A DNA stretch of 32,283 bases from Cellulomonas hominis (GCF_005239125.1 NZ_SZYE01000023.1:1-32283); one strand, 5' to 3'; positions 1 through 9,010 are shown, counted from the first letter of the stretch. Notes: generated from the sequence alone by a model not told the origin. A program made the numbers and translations.

Positions 1-1505
1 GTGGCCGCCGCCCGGGACCGGGGCGCCGGCCACGGCAGCGCGTCGCGGTCGACCTTGCCCGACCCGCGGGTCGGGAGCGAGTCGACGACCCCGAGCAGCG
101 GCACCAGCGCCGCGGGGAGCACCGCGCGCAGCCGGGCCCGGGCGTCCGCGAGGTCGAGCGTCGTCCCCTCGGCCGGCACCAGGTACCCGGCCAGCACCGC
201 CGTCCCCGCGGGCGTGCGGCGCACCGCGACGGCCGCGCCGGCGACCCCCCGCAGCCCGCCCAGCGCCGCCTCGACCTCGCCCAGCTCGATCCGCCGGCCG
301 CCGATCTTGACCTGGTCGTCCGCGCGCCCGACGAACAGCAGCCCCGCGCGGTCCAGCCGGACCACGTCGCCGCTGCGGTAGGCGCGGTCCCAGCCGAGCC
401 CGGGCGCCGGCGCGTACTTCTGGGCGTCCTTGGCCGGGTCCAGGTACCGCGCCAGGCCCACGCCGCCGATGATCAGCTCGCCCGTCTCGCCCTCGGCGAC
501 CGGGACGCCGTCCTCGCCGACGACCGCGAGGTCCCAGCCGTCGAGCGCCAGCCCGATCCGGACCGGACCCTCGCCGGTCATCCTGGCCGCGCACGCGACG
601 ACGGTCGCCTCGGTCGGCCCGTAGGTGTTCCACACCTCCCGGTCCGGGGTGACCAGCCGCGCCGCGAGCTCGGGCGGGCACGCCTCGCCGCCGAAGATCA
701 GCAGCCGCACGCCGGCCAGCTCCTCGGACCGCCACAGCCCCGCGAGGGTCGGCACCGTCGAGATCACGGTGATCTGCTGCGCCACCAGCCACGGCCCGAG
801 GTCCATCCCGGTGCGGACCAGCGCGCGGGGCGCGGGCACCAGGCAGGCGCCGTGCGCCCACGCGAGCCACATCTCCTCGCAGCTCGCGTCGAACGCCACC
901 GACAGACCCGCGAGCACCCGGTCGCCGGGGCCGAGCGGCGCGCCGGCGAGGAACAGCCGGGCCTCGGCGTCGACGAACGCCGCCGCGGACCGGTGCGTCA
1001 CGGCCACGCCCTTGGGCGCGCCCGTGGACCCGGAGGTGAAGATGATCCAGGCGTCGTCGCCGAGCCCCGGGCCGCGCACCGCCGCGGCAGCGGCCGCCCC
1101 GCGCCGCCGCCCGGCCGCGACCAGAGCCGGCAGGTCGCCCTCGGCCAGCACCCGGTCGACCGCCGCCTCGGCGAACACGGTCCGCGCGCGCTCGTCCGGG
1201 TCGTCGACGTCCACCGGCACGTAGGCGGCGCCCGCGGCGAGCACCGCCAGGATCGCCGTGTAGAGCTCGGCGGTGCCGGACGGCACCCGCACGCCGACCC
1301 GCGAGCCCGGCCCGATGCCCTCGGCCGCCAGCGCCGCGGCCGCGGCGCGCACCACCGCGTCGAGCCCGGCGTACGTCAGCACGGTCGTGCCGTCGTCGAT
1401 CGCCGGGGCGTCGCCGTGCGCCGCGACCGTCGCCGCCAGCACGTCCACCAGGGTCCGCGGCGCAGGCGCCAGCCCCGAGCGCAGCAGCCCGTCCGGTTCG
1501 CCCAC
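1..1505 (-). CDS. Pls/PosA-like non-ribosomal peptide synthetase, adenylation domain (partial, runs off left edge)
   Basis: Read on the minus strand from a GTG at 1505 with a GGGAGGA ribosome site about 5 nt upstream; 501 residues are visible before the window ends. They form one complete NRPS adenylation domain: FTSGSTGAPKG (A3) near residue 155, NTYGPTEATV (A5), YRSGDVVRL (A7), GRADDQVKIGGRRIELGE (A8) and the A10 lysine in SGKVDRDAL near residue 483. There is no condensation domain before it; the protein starts directly with the A domain. Stretches such as LSVAFDASCEEMWLAW match my memory of the Pls/PosA family (epsilon-poly-lysine synthetase-like: A domain, carrier, then membrane-bound acyltransferase-like C domains). 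Carrier and membrane parts would lie outside the window. The substrate amino acid cannot be told from here. It is divergent from valS with 180 bp between. A plain NRPS module is the alternative. Confidence 0.8.
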   Translation of the reverse strand, partial: MGEPDGLLRSGLAPAPRTLVDVLAATVAAHGDAPAIDDGTTVLTYAGLDAVVRAAAAALAAEGIGPGSRVGVRVPSGTAELYTAILAVLAAGAAYVPVDVDDPDERARTVFAEAAVDRVLAEGDLPALVAAGRRRGAAAAAAVRGPGLGDDAWIIFTSGSTGAPKGVAVTHRSAAAFVDAEARLFLAGAPLGPGDRVLAGLSVAFDASCEEMWLAWAHGACLVPAPRALVRTGMDLGPWLVAQQITVISTVPTLAGLWRSEELAGVRLLIFGGEACPPELAARLVTPDREVWNTYGPTEATVVACAARMTGEGPVRIGLALDGWDLAVVGEDGVPVAEGETGELIIGGVGLARYLDPAKDAQKYAPAPGLGWDRAYRSGDVVRLDRAGLLFVGRADDQVKIGGRRIELGEVEAALGGLRGVAGAAVAVRRTPAGTAVLAGYLVPAEGTTLDLADARARLRAVLPAALVPLLGVVDSLPTRGSGKVDRDALPWPAPRSRAAA

Positions 1506-1663
1506 GTGTTCCTCCCGCCCGTCGGCCGCGCCACGTCCCGGGCGGCCGACGGGCACTGTGACACACGGTCCGCGCAGCCGCCGCGTCGGCCCGCGGCCGT
1601 TCACCGGCACGTCGCCCGGTGTTCGCGTCCCGGCAATCCCCCGCCGCGTCGGGAAGGGCCCCG

Positions 1664-1679
1664 ACATCTGGGAAGATGT
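1664..1679 (+). promoter_or_regulatory. Small hairpin/dyad in front of valS
   Basis: ACATCT-GGGA-AGATGT is a perfect 6-bp dyad ending 6 nt before the valS ATG. The only Shine-Dalgarno-like sequence (GGGAAG) lies in its loop and 3' arm. The GAAGAT inside it also fits a weak leaderless -10 (A at position 2, T at position 6, 8 nt before ATG). No T-box leader is visible in this 180-bp gap. It could be an operator, a weak translational hairpin or chance. Confidence 0.35.
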
Positions 1680-1685
1680 GTGCCC

Positions 1686-4394
1686 ATGACCGACCTGTCC
1701 CCCGCCGCCACGCCCGCCGCCACCCCGACGACCGCCGCCGCGGCCGTACGCGCGGTGCGCGAGGTACCGGACCGGGTGTCGCTCGACGGCGTCGAGGACC
1801 GCTGGGACGGCGCGTGGACCGAGCAGGGCACGTACGCGTTCGACCGGTCGAAGACCCGCGAGCAGGTGTACTCCATCGACACCCCGCCGCCCACCGTCTC
1901 CGGCTCGCTGCACGTGGGCCACGTGTTCTCCTACACGCACACCGACGTCGTCGCCCGGTACCGCCGGATGCGCGGCGCCGAGGTGTTCTACCCGATGGGC
2001 TGGGACGACAACGGCCTGCCCACCGAGCGCCGCGTGCAGAACTACTTCGGCGTCCGCTGCGACCCGTCCCTGCCCTACGACGAGGGCTTCGAGCCGCCGC
2101 ACGTCGGCGGCGAGGGCAAGAGCGTCAAGGCCGCCGACCAGGTGCCGATCAGCCGCCGGAACTTCGTCGAGCTGTGCGAGCGCCTGACGGTCGAGGACGA
2201 GCAGCAGTTCGAGGCGCTGTGGCGCCGGCTCGGCCTGTCCGTCGACTGGTCGCGGACCTACCAGACCATCTCGGCCGAGGCGCGCGCCGTCGCGCAGCAG
2301 GCGTTCCTGCGCAACCTCGCCCGCGGCGAGGCGTACCAGGCCGAGGCCCCCGGCCTGTGGGACGTGACGTTCCAGACCGCCGTCGCGCAGGCCGAGCTCG
2401 AGGCGCGCGACTACCCCGGCGCGTTCCACAAGGTGGCGTTCCACCGCGACGGTGCCGAGCCGGTGCACATCGAGACCACCCGCCCCGAGCTGCTGCCCGC
2501 CGTCGTCGCGCTCATCGCGCACCCCGACGACGAGCGCTACCAGCACCTGTTCGGCACCACGGTGACCAGCCCGCTGTTCGGCGTCGAGGTCCCCGTGCTC
2601 GCGCACCCGGCCGCCGAGCCGGACAAGGGCGCGGGCATCGCGATGTGCTGCACCTTCGGCGACCTGACCGACGTGCAGTGGTGGCGCGAGCTGCAGCTGC
2701 CGACCCGCTCGGTGATCGGCCGCGACGGCCGCCTGGTCCGCGACACCCCGGACTGGATCACGGACGAGGCCGGCCGCGCCCTGTACGGCGAGCTGGCCGG
2801 CAAGACCACGTTCTCCGCGCGCGAGCTGGTCGTGGCGGGCCTGCGCGAGTCCGGCGACCTGGACGGCGAGCCGCAGGCGACCCAGCGCAAGGCGAACTTC
2901 TTCGAGAAGGGCGACAAGCCGCTCGAGATCGTCACGTCCCGCCAGTGGTACATCCGCAACGGCGGCCGCGACGCCGACCTGCGTGCGCAGCTGCTCGCCC
3001 GCGGTGCCGAGCTCGGGTTCCACCCCGACTTCATGCGGGTGCGGTACGAGAACTGGGTCGGCGGCCTGAACGGCGACTGGCTCGTCTCCCGCCAGCGGTT
3101 CTTCGGCGTGCCGTTCCCGGTCTGGTACCCGGTGACCGACGCGGGCGAGGTCGACCACACCCGCCCGATCCTCCCGACCGAGGACCAGCTGCCGGTCGAC
3201 CCGTCCTCCGACGTGCCGGCCGGCTACACCGCGGAGCAGCGCGGCGTCGCGGGCGGCTTCGTCGGCGACCCGGACATCATGGACACCTGGGCGACGTCGT
3301 CGCTGTCCCCGCAGATCGCGGGCGGCTGGCGGTCCGACCCCGACCTGTTCGAGCGGGTGTTCCCGATGGACCTGCGCCCGCAGGGCCAGGACATCATCCG
3401 CACCTGGCTGTTCTCGACGGTCGTCCGCTCCCACCTGGAGCACGGCAGCCTGCCGTGGAAGGACGCGGCCATCTCCGGCTGGATCCTGGACCCCGACCGC
3501 AAGAAGATGTCGAAGTCCAAGGGCAACGTCGTGACCCCGATGGGCCTGCTCGAGGAGCACGGCTCCGACGCGGTCCGGTACTGGGCGGCCTCGGCGCGGC
3601 TCGGCACCGACGCGGCGTTCGAGGTCGGCCAGATGAAGATCGGCCGCCGCCTGGCGATCAAGGTGCTCAACGCCTCGAAGTTCGCGCTGTCCTTCGGCCC
3701 GGCCGCGCAGGGCGCGTCCGCGCTCGACGCCTCGCTGGTCACCGTGCCGCTGGACCGGGCGATGCTCGCCGGCCTGGCCGACGTGGTCGACCGCGCGACC
3801 GCGGCGCTGGAGGCGTACGACCACACCCGGGCGCTGGAGCTGACGGAGACGTTCTTCTGGACGTTCTGCGACGACTACCTGGAGCTGGTGAAGGACCGTG
3901 CGTACGGCGCCGGCGCCGAGGCGTCGGACGTCACGCCGGAGACCGCCTCGGCGCGCGCCGCGCTGAACGTGGCGCTCGACGTGCTGCTCCGGCTGTTCGC
4001 GCCGGTGCTGCCGTTCGCCACCGAGGAGGTCTGGTCCTGGTGGCGCGAGGGCTCGGTGCACCGCGCGCCGTGGCCGGTCGCCGAGCCGCTGCGGGCCGCC
4101 GCGGGCGACGGGGACCCGGCCGTGGTCGCCGCCGCGGGCGCCGCGCTCGCCGCGCTGCGCAAGGTGAAGTCCGAGGCCAAGGTCTCGATGCGGACCGAGA
4201 TCCTGCGGGCCCGCCTCGAGGTGCCGGCGGCGCTGCTGCCGGGCGTGCGGGTCGCGCTCGGCGACGTCCGCGCCGCGGGCCGGGCTACCGGCGACCTCGA
4301 CGTCGTCGAGGTGCCGGACGCCCCGGACGCCGCGGTCGTCGCCCGCGACGCCGAGCTGCTCCCGCCGGAGCCGAAGCAGAAGCCGACGGCCTGA
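1686..4394 (+). CDS. valS: Valine--tRNA ligase
   Basis: Cytoplasmic class I aminoacyl-tRNA synthetase that charges tRNA-Val with valine and edits mischarged threonine. The 902-residue product has the HIGH signature as HVGH (residues 76-79, in PPPTVSGSLHVGH) and KMSKS at 607-611 (DRKKMSKSKGN). GWDDNGLPTERRVQNYFGVR near residue 102 is diagnostic for the ValS subtype resembling archaeal enzymes, which lacks the long C-terminal coiled-coil arm of E. coli ValS; the C-terminus here is indeed short. The ATG at 1686 is chosen because an open frame extends much further upstream only as antisense to the synthetase gene, and because homologues begin with a short Ala/Thr-rich head before VSLDGVEDRWD. It is a single gene with a strong terminator 20 bp after its stop. 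Confidence 0.97.
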   Translation: MTDLSPAATPAATPTTAAAAVRAVREVPDRVSLDGVEDRWDGAWTEQGTYAFDRSKTREQVYSIDTPPPTVSGSLHVGHVFSYTHTDVVARYRRMRGAEVFYPMGWDDNGLPTERRVQNYFGVRCDPSLPYDEGFEPPHVGGEGKSVKAADQVPISRRNFVELCERLTVEDEQQFEALWRRLGLSVDWSRTYQTISAEARAVAQQAFLRNLARGEAYQAEAPGLWDVTFQTAVAQAELEARDYPGAFHKVAFHRDGAEPVHIETTRPELLPAVVALIAHPDDERYQHLFGTTVTSPLFGVEVPVLAHPAAEPDKGAGIAMCCTFGDLTDVQWWRELQLPTRSVIGRDGRLVRDTPDWITDEAGRALYGELAGKTTFSARELVVAGLRESGDLDGEPQATQRKANFFEKGDKPLEIVTSRQWYIRNGGRDADLRAQLLARGAELGFHPDFMRVRYENWVGGLNGDWLVSRQRFFGVPFPVWYPVTDAGEVDHTRPILPTEDQLPVDPSSDVPAGYTAEQRGVAGGFVGDPDIMDTWATSSLSPQIAGGWRSDPDLFERVFPMDLRPQGQDIIRTWLFSTVVRSHLEHGSLPWKDAAISGWILDPDRKKMSKSKGNVVTPMGLLEEHGSDAVRYWAASARLGTDAAFEVGQMKIGRRLAIKVLNASKFALSFGPAAQGASALDASLVTVPLDRAMLAGLADVVDRATAALEAYDHTRALELTETFFWTFCDDYLELVKDRAYGAGAEASDVTPETASARAALNVALDVLLRLFAPVLPFATEEVWSWWREGSVHRAPWPVAEPLRAAAGDGDPAVVAAAGAALAALRKVKSEAKVSMRTEILRARLEVPAALLPGVRVALGDVRAAGRATGDLDVVEVPDAPDAAVVARDAELLPPEPKQKPTA

Positions 4395-4413
4395 CCGCCG
4401 CCCGGCACCCGCT

Positions 4414-4451
4414 CGCGAGGGCGCACCCCCACCCGGGGGTGCGCCCTCGCG
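4414..4451 (+). terminator. Intrinsic terminator after valS
   Basis: Perfect 17-bp stem (CGCGAGGGCGCACCCCC, loop ACCC, exact reverse complement) 20 bp after the valS stop. There is no T tract, as is usual in high-GC actinobacteria. Confidence 0.85.
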
Positions 4452-4491
4452 GCGTCGTGGCACCCTGGGACTCTCGTCCCACCCCGGTGGG

Positions 4492-4522
4492 TTATGCATA
4501 CGTATCCTCGCCCATGTATAGT
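4492..4522 (+). promoter_or_regulatory. Promoter of the amino-acid ABC operon with an ArgR-box-like palindrome
   Basis: A locally AT-rich patch. TATAGT at 4517-4522 is a near-consensus -10; transcription would start near 4529, leaving about 29 nt of leader. A weak -35 (TTATGC, 4492-4497) lies upstream. TGCATA-CG-TATCCT at 4495-4508 resembles TGCATA-type half-sites of actinobacterial ArgR boxes, with a good left and a poor right half, and it covers the -35/spacer region where a repressor would act. The overlapping palindromes TATGCATA and ATACGTAT are also visible. The promoter call is fairly safe; the ArgR assignment is speculative. Confidence 0.55.
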
Positions 4523-4557
4523 TGTGCGGCCGTCCTTCCCCCACGAGGAGTCACTCC

Positions 4558-5382
4558 ATGCGCACCCGCACCCTCGCCGCTCTGCCCGCCGCCGTCGCGG
4601 CGGCGCTGCTGCTCGCCGCCTGCGGCGGGAGCGGCGACGACACCGCCGCGTCCGACGGCGGGGTCCAGCTCGTCACGGACGGCACCCTGACCGTCTGCAC
4701 GAACCCGCCGTACGAGCCGTTCGAGTACGAGGAGGACGGCGAGGTCGTCGGGCTCGACATCGCGATCGTCAACGAGGTCGCCACCGACCTGGGCGTCACG
4801 CTCACCACCAAGGTGACGCCGTTCGAGGGCATCCAGTCCGGCGCGGACCTCAACACGAACAACTGCGACGTCGTCGCCTCGGGCATCACCATCACGCCCG
4901 AGCGCCAGGAGAAGATCGACTTCTCCGACCCGTACTTCGACGCCGACCAGGGCCTGCTGGTCCCGGAGGGCTCCGACCTCGACAGCGTCGAGGCCCTCGA
5001 GGGCAGGACCATCGGCGTGCAGCAGGCGACGACGGGCGAGACGTGGGCCACCGACAACGGCCTGCAGACCGTCCAGTTCGAGGACCTGGGCCTGCAGATC
5101 CAGGCGCTCAAGACCGGCCAGGTCGACGCGGTGGTCAACGACATCGCCGTGCTCGGCCCGTACGTCTCCGAGGGCTTCGAGGTCAGCGCGAACTTCTCCA
5201 CCGGCGAGCAGTACGGCCTCGGCGTCAAGCAGGGCAACACCGCCCTGCTCGACCAGATCAACGCCACCCTCGAGCGGATCCGCCAGGACGGCACCTACGA
5301 CGAGCTGTACACCCAGTTCATCGGCACCGCGCCCATGACCTCGGACACCGCCTCGGCCGAGCCGAGCCCGTCGGACGGCTGA
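4558..5382 (+). CDS. Amino-acid ABC transporter substrate-binding lipoprotein
   Basis: Extracytoplasmic solute-binding protein of a polar amino-acid importer (SBP_bac_3 family). The 274-residue protein starts at the ATG at 4558, behind GAGGAG at 4545-4550. An ATG at 4522 in the same frame is rejected because it overlaps the -10. Residues 1-22 are a lipoprotein signal ending in the lipobox LAAC (Cys22). After a Gly/Ser/Asp-rich linker comes the typical opening TVCTNPPYEPFEYEEDGE, then GLDIAIVNEVA and the conserved SGITITPERQEKIDFSDPYF. The exact amino acid is not identifiable; glutamine, glutamate, arginine or cystine are all possible. First gene of a tight operon with permease and ATPase. Confidence 0.93.
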   Translation: MRTRTLAALPAAVAAALLLAACGGSGDDTAASDGGVQLVTDGTLTVCTNPPYEPFEYEEDGEVVGLDIAIVNEVATDLGVTLTTKVTPFEGIQSGADLNTNNCDVVASGITITPERQEKIDFSDPYFDADQGLLVPEGSDLDSVEALEGRTIGVQQATTGETWATDNGLQTVQFEDLGLQIQALKTGQVDAVVNDIAVLGPYVSEGFEVSANFSTGEQYGLGVKQGNTALLDQINATLERIRQDGTYDELYTQFIGTAPMTSDTASAEPSPSDG

Positions 5383-5383
5383 C

Positions 5384-6229
5384 GTGACGACCACGTCGAC
5401 CACCCCGGCGCCCGGGACGCTGCCCGCGTCCCGGCGCCGGTGGAGCCCGCGCCGGCGCGCGCGGGTCTTCCGGCTCGCCCAGTACGCGCTGCTCCTGGTC
5501 GCCCTGGCGGCGGTCGCGCTCGCGATCGACTGGCAGAACGTCGGCACCAACTTCTTCAACGCCCAGGCGGCGAGCGACATCGCCGCGCTGATCCCGGCGG
5601 CGTTCCTCAAGACGCTCGAGTACACGCTCGCCGGGTTCGCCGTCGGCCTCTCCCTCGGCACCGTGCTCGCGCTCATGCGGCTGTCGTCGGTCGGGCTGTA
5701 CCGCTGGCTCGCGATCGTCTACATCGAGTTCTTCCGCGGCATCCCCGCCCTGCTGGTGGTGATCTCGTTCGGCTACGCCGTGCCGATCGCGTTCGGCGTG
5801 AACATCCCCTCGGTCACCCTGAAGGCCGCGCTCGCGCTCGGCCTGGTGTCGGCCGCGTACATCGCCGAGACGCTGCGCGCGGGCCTGCAGGCCGTCCCGA
5901 AGGGGCAGGTCGAGGCAGCCCGGTCGCTGGGCATGTCCCACGGGCGCACGCTGCGCCAGGTCGTCGTCCCGCAGGCGTTCCGGATCGTGCTCCCGCCGAT
6001 GACGAACGAGTTCATCCTGCTGACCAAGGACACCTCGCTGGTGTTCCTCCTCGGCCTGTCGACCACGCAGTACGACCTGACCAAGATCGGCCGCGACGCG
6101 CTGAACAGCGCGCAGGGCGGCCTGACGCCGCTGTTCGTCATCGGCGCCTGCTACCTGCTCATCACGCTCCCCCTGGGCCAGCTCGCGCGGTACCTGGAGA
6201 AGCGCACCGGCGCGAGGAGCCGCACATGA
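5384..6229 (+). CDS. Amino-acid ABC transporter permease
   Basis: Membrane subunit of the same importer, 281 residues, GTG start one base after the lipoprotein stop, so probably translationally coupled. A basic N-terminal tail ([14 protein letters not shown]) precedes about five hydrophobic segments. The HisM/GlnP-type core is clear: [11 protein letters not shown] near residue 115, and the cytoplasmic EAA loop [20 protein letters not shown] followed by LGMS near residues 165-190, which docks on the ATPase. Only one permease is present, so the channel is presumably a homodimer. It overlaps the next gene by ATGA. Confidence 0.93.
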   Translation: MTTTSTTPAPGTLPASRRRWSPRRRARVFRLAQYALLLVALAAVALAIDWQNVGTNFFNAQAASDIAALIPAAFLKTLEYTLAGFAVGLSLGTVLALMRLSSVGLYRWLAIVYIEFFRGIPALLVVISFGYAVPIAFGVNIPSVTLKAALALGLVSAAYIAETLRAGLQAVPKGQVEAARSLGMSHGRTLRQVVVPQAFRIVLPPMTNEFILLTKDTSLVFLLGLSTTQYDLTKIGRDALNSAQGGLTPLFVIGACYLLITLPLGQLARYLEKRTGARSRT

Positions 6230-7002
6230 CCGCCGCCGCACCCACCGGCGCCCCCGTCGTCCGCATCGCCGGGCTCCGCAAGGCGTTCGGCGAGCGCGAG
6301 GTCCTCACCGGCATCGACCTGGACGTGCACGCCGGCGAGGTCGTGTGCGTCATCGGCCCGTCGGGCTCCGGGAAGTCGACGCTGCTGCGCTGCGTCAACC
6401 TGCTCGAGCAGCCGACCGGCGGCGCCGTCGAGGTGCTGGGCGTCGACGTGACCGACCCGGACGTCGACATCGACCAGGTCCGCACGCACGTCGGCATGGT
6501 GTTCCAGCAGTTCAACCTGTTCGCGCACAAGACCGTGCTGGAGAACTGCACCATGGCGCAGCGGGGCGTGCTCCGGCGCTCCGCCGCGGAGGCGGACCGG
6601 ATCGCCCGCGCCAACCTCGAGCGCGTCGGCCTCGCGGACCGCGCGGACGCGCACCCGGCGCAGCTGTCCGGCGGCCAGCAGCAGCGGGTCGCGATCGCCA
6701 GGGCCCTGTCGATGGACCCGCAGCTCATGCTGTTCGACGAGCCGACCTCCGCCCTCGACCCCGAGCTGGTCGGCGACGTCCTCGGCGTCATGCGCGACCT
6801 CGCCGACGCCGGCATGACGATGATCGTCGTGACCCACGAGATGGCCTTCGCCCGGGACGTCGGCGACCGGGTGGTGTTCATGGACGGCGGCGTCATCGTC
6901 GAGGACGGCCCCGCGGACCAGGTGATCGGGGCACCCCGCGAGGCGCGCACCCGCACGTTCCTGCAGCGGGTGCTCGACCCCACGCACACCGACGTGGCCT
7001 GA
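6226..7002 (+). CDS. Amino-acid ABC transporter ATP-binding protein
   Basis: Cytoplasmic ATPase that powers the importer, 258 residues. The ATG overlaps the permease stop (ATGA) and has GAGGAG at 6214-6219. Visible motifs: Walker [10 protein letters not shown] (44-52), Q-loop MVFQQFNLF, signature LSGGQQQR (from 147), Walker [15 protein letters not shown], and the H-loop [10 protein letters not shown]. This is the GlnQ/ArtP-type family. The motif [10 protein letters not shown] near the Q-loop is usual for polar amino-acid importers. A terminator follows 16 bp after the stop, closing the operon. Confidence 0.95.
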   Translation: MTAAAPTGAPVVRIAGLRKAFGEREVLTGIDLDVHAGEVVCVIGPSGSGKSTLLRCVNLLEQPTGGAVEVLGVDVTDPDVDIDQVRTHVGMVFQQFNLFAHKTVLENCTMAQRGVLRRSAAEADRIARANLERVGLADRADAHPAQLSGGQQQRVAIARALSMDPQLMLFDEPTSALDPELVGDVLGVMRDLADAGMTMIVVTHEMAFARDVGDRVVFMDGGVIVEDGPADQVIGAPREARTRTFLQRVLDPTHTDVA

Positions 7003-7017
7003 CCGCCGCGCACGACC

Positions 7018-7055
7018 GCCGGGTCGTCGGGATCCCACGATCCCGGCGGCCCGGT
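7018..7055 (+). terminator. Intrinsic terminator of the ABC operon
   Basis: The 16-nt arms 7019-7034 and 7039-7054 pair completely with two G-U wobbles around a CCAC loop; an extra wobble extends the stem. The short T-rich run TCTTGT follows. Confidence 0.8.
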
Positions 7056-7095
7056 CTTGTCGCCGGGGGCCCCGGGGCGGTACCCGGGTGGCCGA

Positions 7096-7101
7096 TAGCA
7101 T
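7096..7101 (+). promoter_or_regulatory. -10 element of the acyl-CoA synthetase gene
   Basis: TAGCAT fits the TANNNT -10 hexamer and is the same hexamer found at two leaderless genes elsewhere in this window. Here it would give a leader of about 65 nt, and the gene has its own ribosome site. No convincing -35. Confidence 0.45.
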
Positions 7102-7173
7102 GGCGCGAACGGTCGTCGCCGCTCGTCAGCGTGGTGCGGCCCCGTCCCCCCGACGCCCGCACCTGGAGCACCG

Positions 7174-8988
7174 ATGCGCGAGTTCAGCGCCGACACGCCC
7201 GCCCCGCACGACCCCGCGCTCAACGTGCCCGGCCTGCTGCTGAAGCGGCTCGCGCGCGGCGCGTCGGGCGTCATCTTCGAGCGGTCGGCGGGCCTCGGCG
7301 GCTCGTGGGCGCCGGTGACGGTCGCCGAGTTCGTCCGCGAGGTCACCGCGCTGGCCAAGGGCCTCGTCGCGCAGGGCCTCGAGCCGGGCGACCGCGTGGC
7401 GATCATGTCCCGCACCCGGTACGAGTGGACGCTCACCGACTTCGCCGTGTGGTTCGCCGGCGGCGTCGGGGTGCCGGTCTACGAGACCTCGTCCGCCGAG
7501 CAGGTCGAGTGGATCCTGTCGAACTCCGGCGCGTCCATCGCGGTCGTGGAGACCGCCGCGCACGCCGCGGTGGTCGCCCAGGTCCGCGCGGCCGTGCCCG
7601 CGGTGCGCGACGTCGTGGTGATCGACGAGGGCGGCCTCGCCGACCTGGTCGCCGCGGGCGCGGACGTCGACGACGCCGAGATCGAGCGCCGCCGGTCCCT
7701 GGCGAGCGCCGCCGACCTCGCGACGATCATCTACACCTCCGGCACCACCGGCCGGCCCAAGGGCGTCGAGCTCACCCACGGCAACTTCGTGGACAACGCC
7801 CGCAACGGCGTCGCCGCGCTCGCCGAGGTCTGCGCCACCCCGGGCTCGCGGACCCTGCTGTTCATGCCGCTCGCGCACGTGTTCGCGCGGTTCATCCAGA
7901 TGGTCGCGATCGAGGCCGGCTCGCCGCTGGGCCACACCCCGGACACCCGCAACCTGCTCGCCGACTTCGCCTCGTTCCGGCCGACGTACATCCTCGCGGT
8001 CCCGCGGGTGTTCGAGAAGGTCTACAACTCCGCCGAGCAGAAGGCCGGGCACGGCGCGAAGCTCAAGCTGTTCCGCTGGGCCGCGAAGGTGTCGATCACC
8101 TACTCCCGCGCCCTCGACACGGCGGCCGGGCCGTCCGCCCAGCTCAAGGCCGCGCACGCGCTCGCGAGCACGCTCGTGCTGCGGAAGCTCAAGGACGCGA
8201 TGGGCGGCGACCTGCGGTACGCGATCTCCGGCGGCGCCCCGCTCGGCGAGCGCCTGGGCCACTACTACCGCGGCCTCGGCCTGGTCGTGCTGGAGGGCTA
8301 CGGCCTGACGGAGACCACCGCGCCGTCGGCGGTGAACCGCCCCGGCCTGATCAAGATCGGCACCGTCGGCCCCGCCTACCCGGGCACGTCGTTGCGGGTG
8401 GACGACGACGGCAACGTGTTCGCCAGGGGCCCGCACGTGTTCCGCGGGTACCACGACAACCCCGACGCGACCGCGGAGGTGCTGGACGCGGACGGCTGGT
8501 TCGCGACCGGCGACATCGGCCGGCTCGACGACGACGGCTACCTGCGCCTGACGGGCCGCGCGAAGGAGCTCATCGTGACCGCCGGCGGCAAGAACGTCGC
8601 GCCCGCCGTGCTCGAGGACCGGTTCCGGGGTCACCCGCTGGTCAGCCAGGTGGTCGTGGTCGGCGACGGCCGCCCGTTCATCGGCGCGCTCGTCACGCTC
8701 GACGCCGACATGCTCCCGGGCTGGCTGTCGATGCACGGGCTGCCCGCGATGGACGTGCGCGCCGCCGGGAAGCACCCCGAGGTGCTGGCGGCCCTGGACC
8801 GCGCCGCCGCGCGCGCGAACGAGGCCGTGTCCCGCGCCGAGTCCATCCGCAAGGTGCGGGTGCTCGACGGCGACTTCACCGAGGCGAACGGCTACCTGAC
8901 CCCGTCGCTCAAGGTGAAGCGCGCGCTCGTGCTCCAGGACTTCGCGGCCGACGTCGAGGAGCTCTACGTCGACACCCGCGAGCACTGA
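7174..8988 (+). CDS. Long-chain fatty-acid--CoA ligase (AMP-forming)
   Basis: Activates long-chain fatty acids to acyl-CoA through an acyl-AMP intermediate, for degradation or lipid building. The 604-residue length suits the FAA1/FadD15-type branch. ATG at 7174 with GGAG 5 nt upstream. Motifs: P-loop IIYTSGTTGRPKG (around 187-197), FMPLAHVFARF, VPRVFEKVY, GYGLTETTAPSAVN, GWFATGDIGRLDDDGY and the hinge/lysine region GRAKELIVTAGGKNVAP. The linker with SITYSRALDTA between the P-loop and the TE motif is typical of the long-chain enzymes. It stands alone between two terminators, so its exact pathway is not indicated by neighbours. Confidence 0.93.
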   Translation: MREFSADTPAPHDPALNVPGLLLKRLARGASGVIFERSAGLGGSWAPVTVAEFVREVTALAKGLVAQGLEPGDRVAIMSRTRYEWTLTDFAVWFAGGVGVPVYETSSAEQVEWILSNSGASIAVVETAAHAAVVAQVRAAVPAVRDVVVIDEGGLADLVAAGADVDDAEIERRRSLASAADLATIIYTSGTTGRPKGVELTHGNFVDNARNGVAALAEVCATPGSRTLLFMPLAHVFARFIQMVAIEAGSPLGHTPDTRNLLADFASFRPTYILAVPRVFEKVYNSAEQKAGHGAKLKLFRWAAKVSITYSRALDTAAGPSAQLKAAHALASTLVLRKLKDAMGGDLRYAISGGAPLGERLGHYYRGLGLVVLEGYGLTETTAPSAVNRPGLIKIGTVGPAYPGTSLRVDDDGNVFARGPHVFRGYHDNPDATAEVLDADGWFATGDIGRLDDDGYLRLTGRAKELIVTAGGKNVAPAVLEDRFRGHPLVSQVVVVGDGRPFIGALVTLDADMLPGWLSMHGLPAMDVRAAGKHPEVLAALDRAAARANEAVSRAESIRKVRVLDGDFTEANGYLTPSLKVKRALVLQDFAADVEELYVDTREH

Positions 8989-9010
8989 CCGGCCCGCTCC
9001 GGCAGCGGGA

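Noticed and set aside
852-1685. Long in-frame upstream extension of valS on the plus strand
   Set aside because: Its Arg/Pro/His-rich translation is antisense to the well-supported adenylation domain; ValS homology begins at the ATG at 1686.
1506-1685. T-box riboswitch for valS
   Set aside because: No T-box consensus, specifier loop or terminator/antiterminator pair is visible in the 180-bp gap.
4522-4557. Upstream ATG start for the substrate-binding lipoprotein
   Set aside because: It overlaps the TATAGT -10 and lacks a ribosome site; the ATG at 4558 gives a correct lipoprotein signal.
7126-8985. 619-residue open frame on the minus strand
   Set aside because: It is fully antisense to the acyl-CoA synthetase, with Asp/Val/Arg/Gly-rich shadow composition and no motif; long antisense frames are expected at this GC content.
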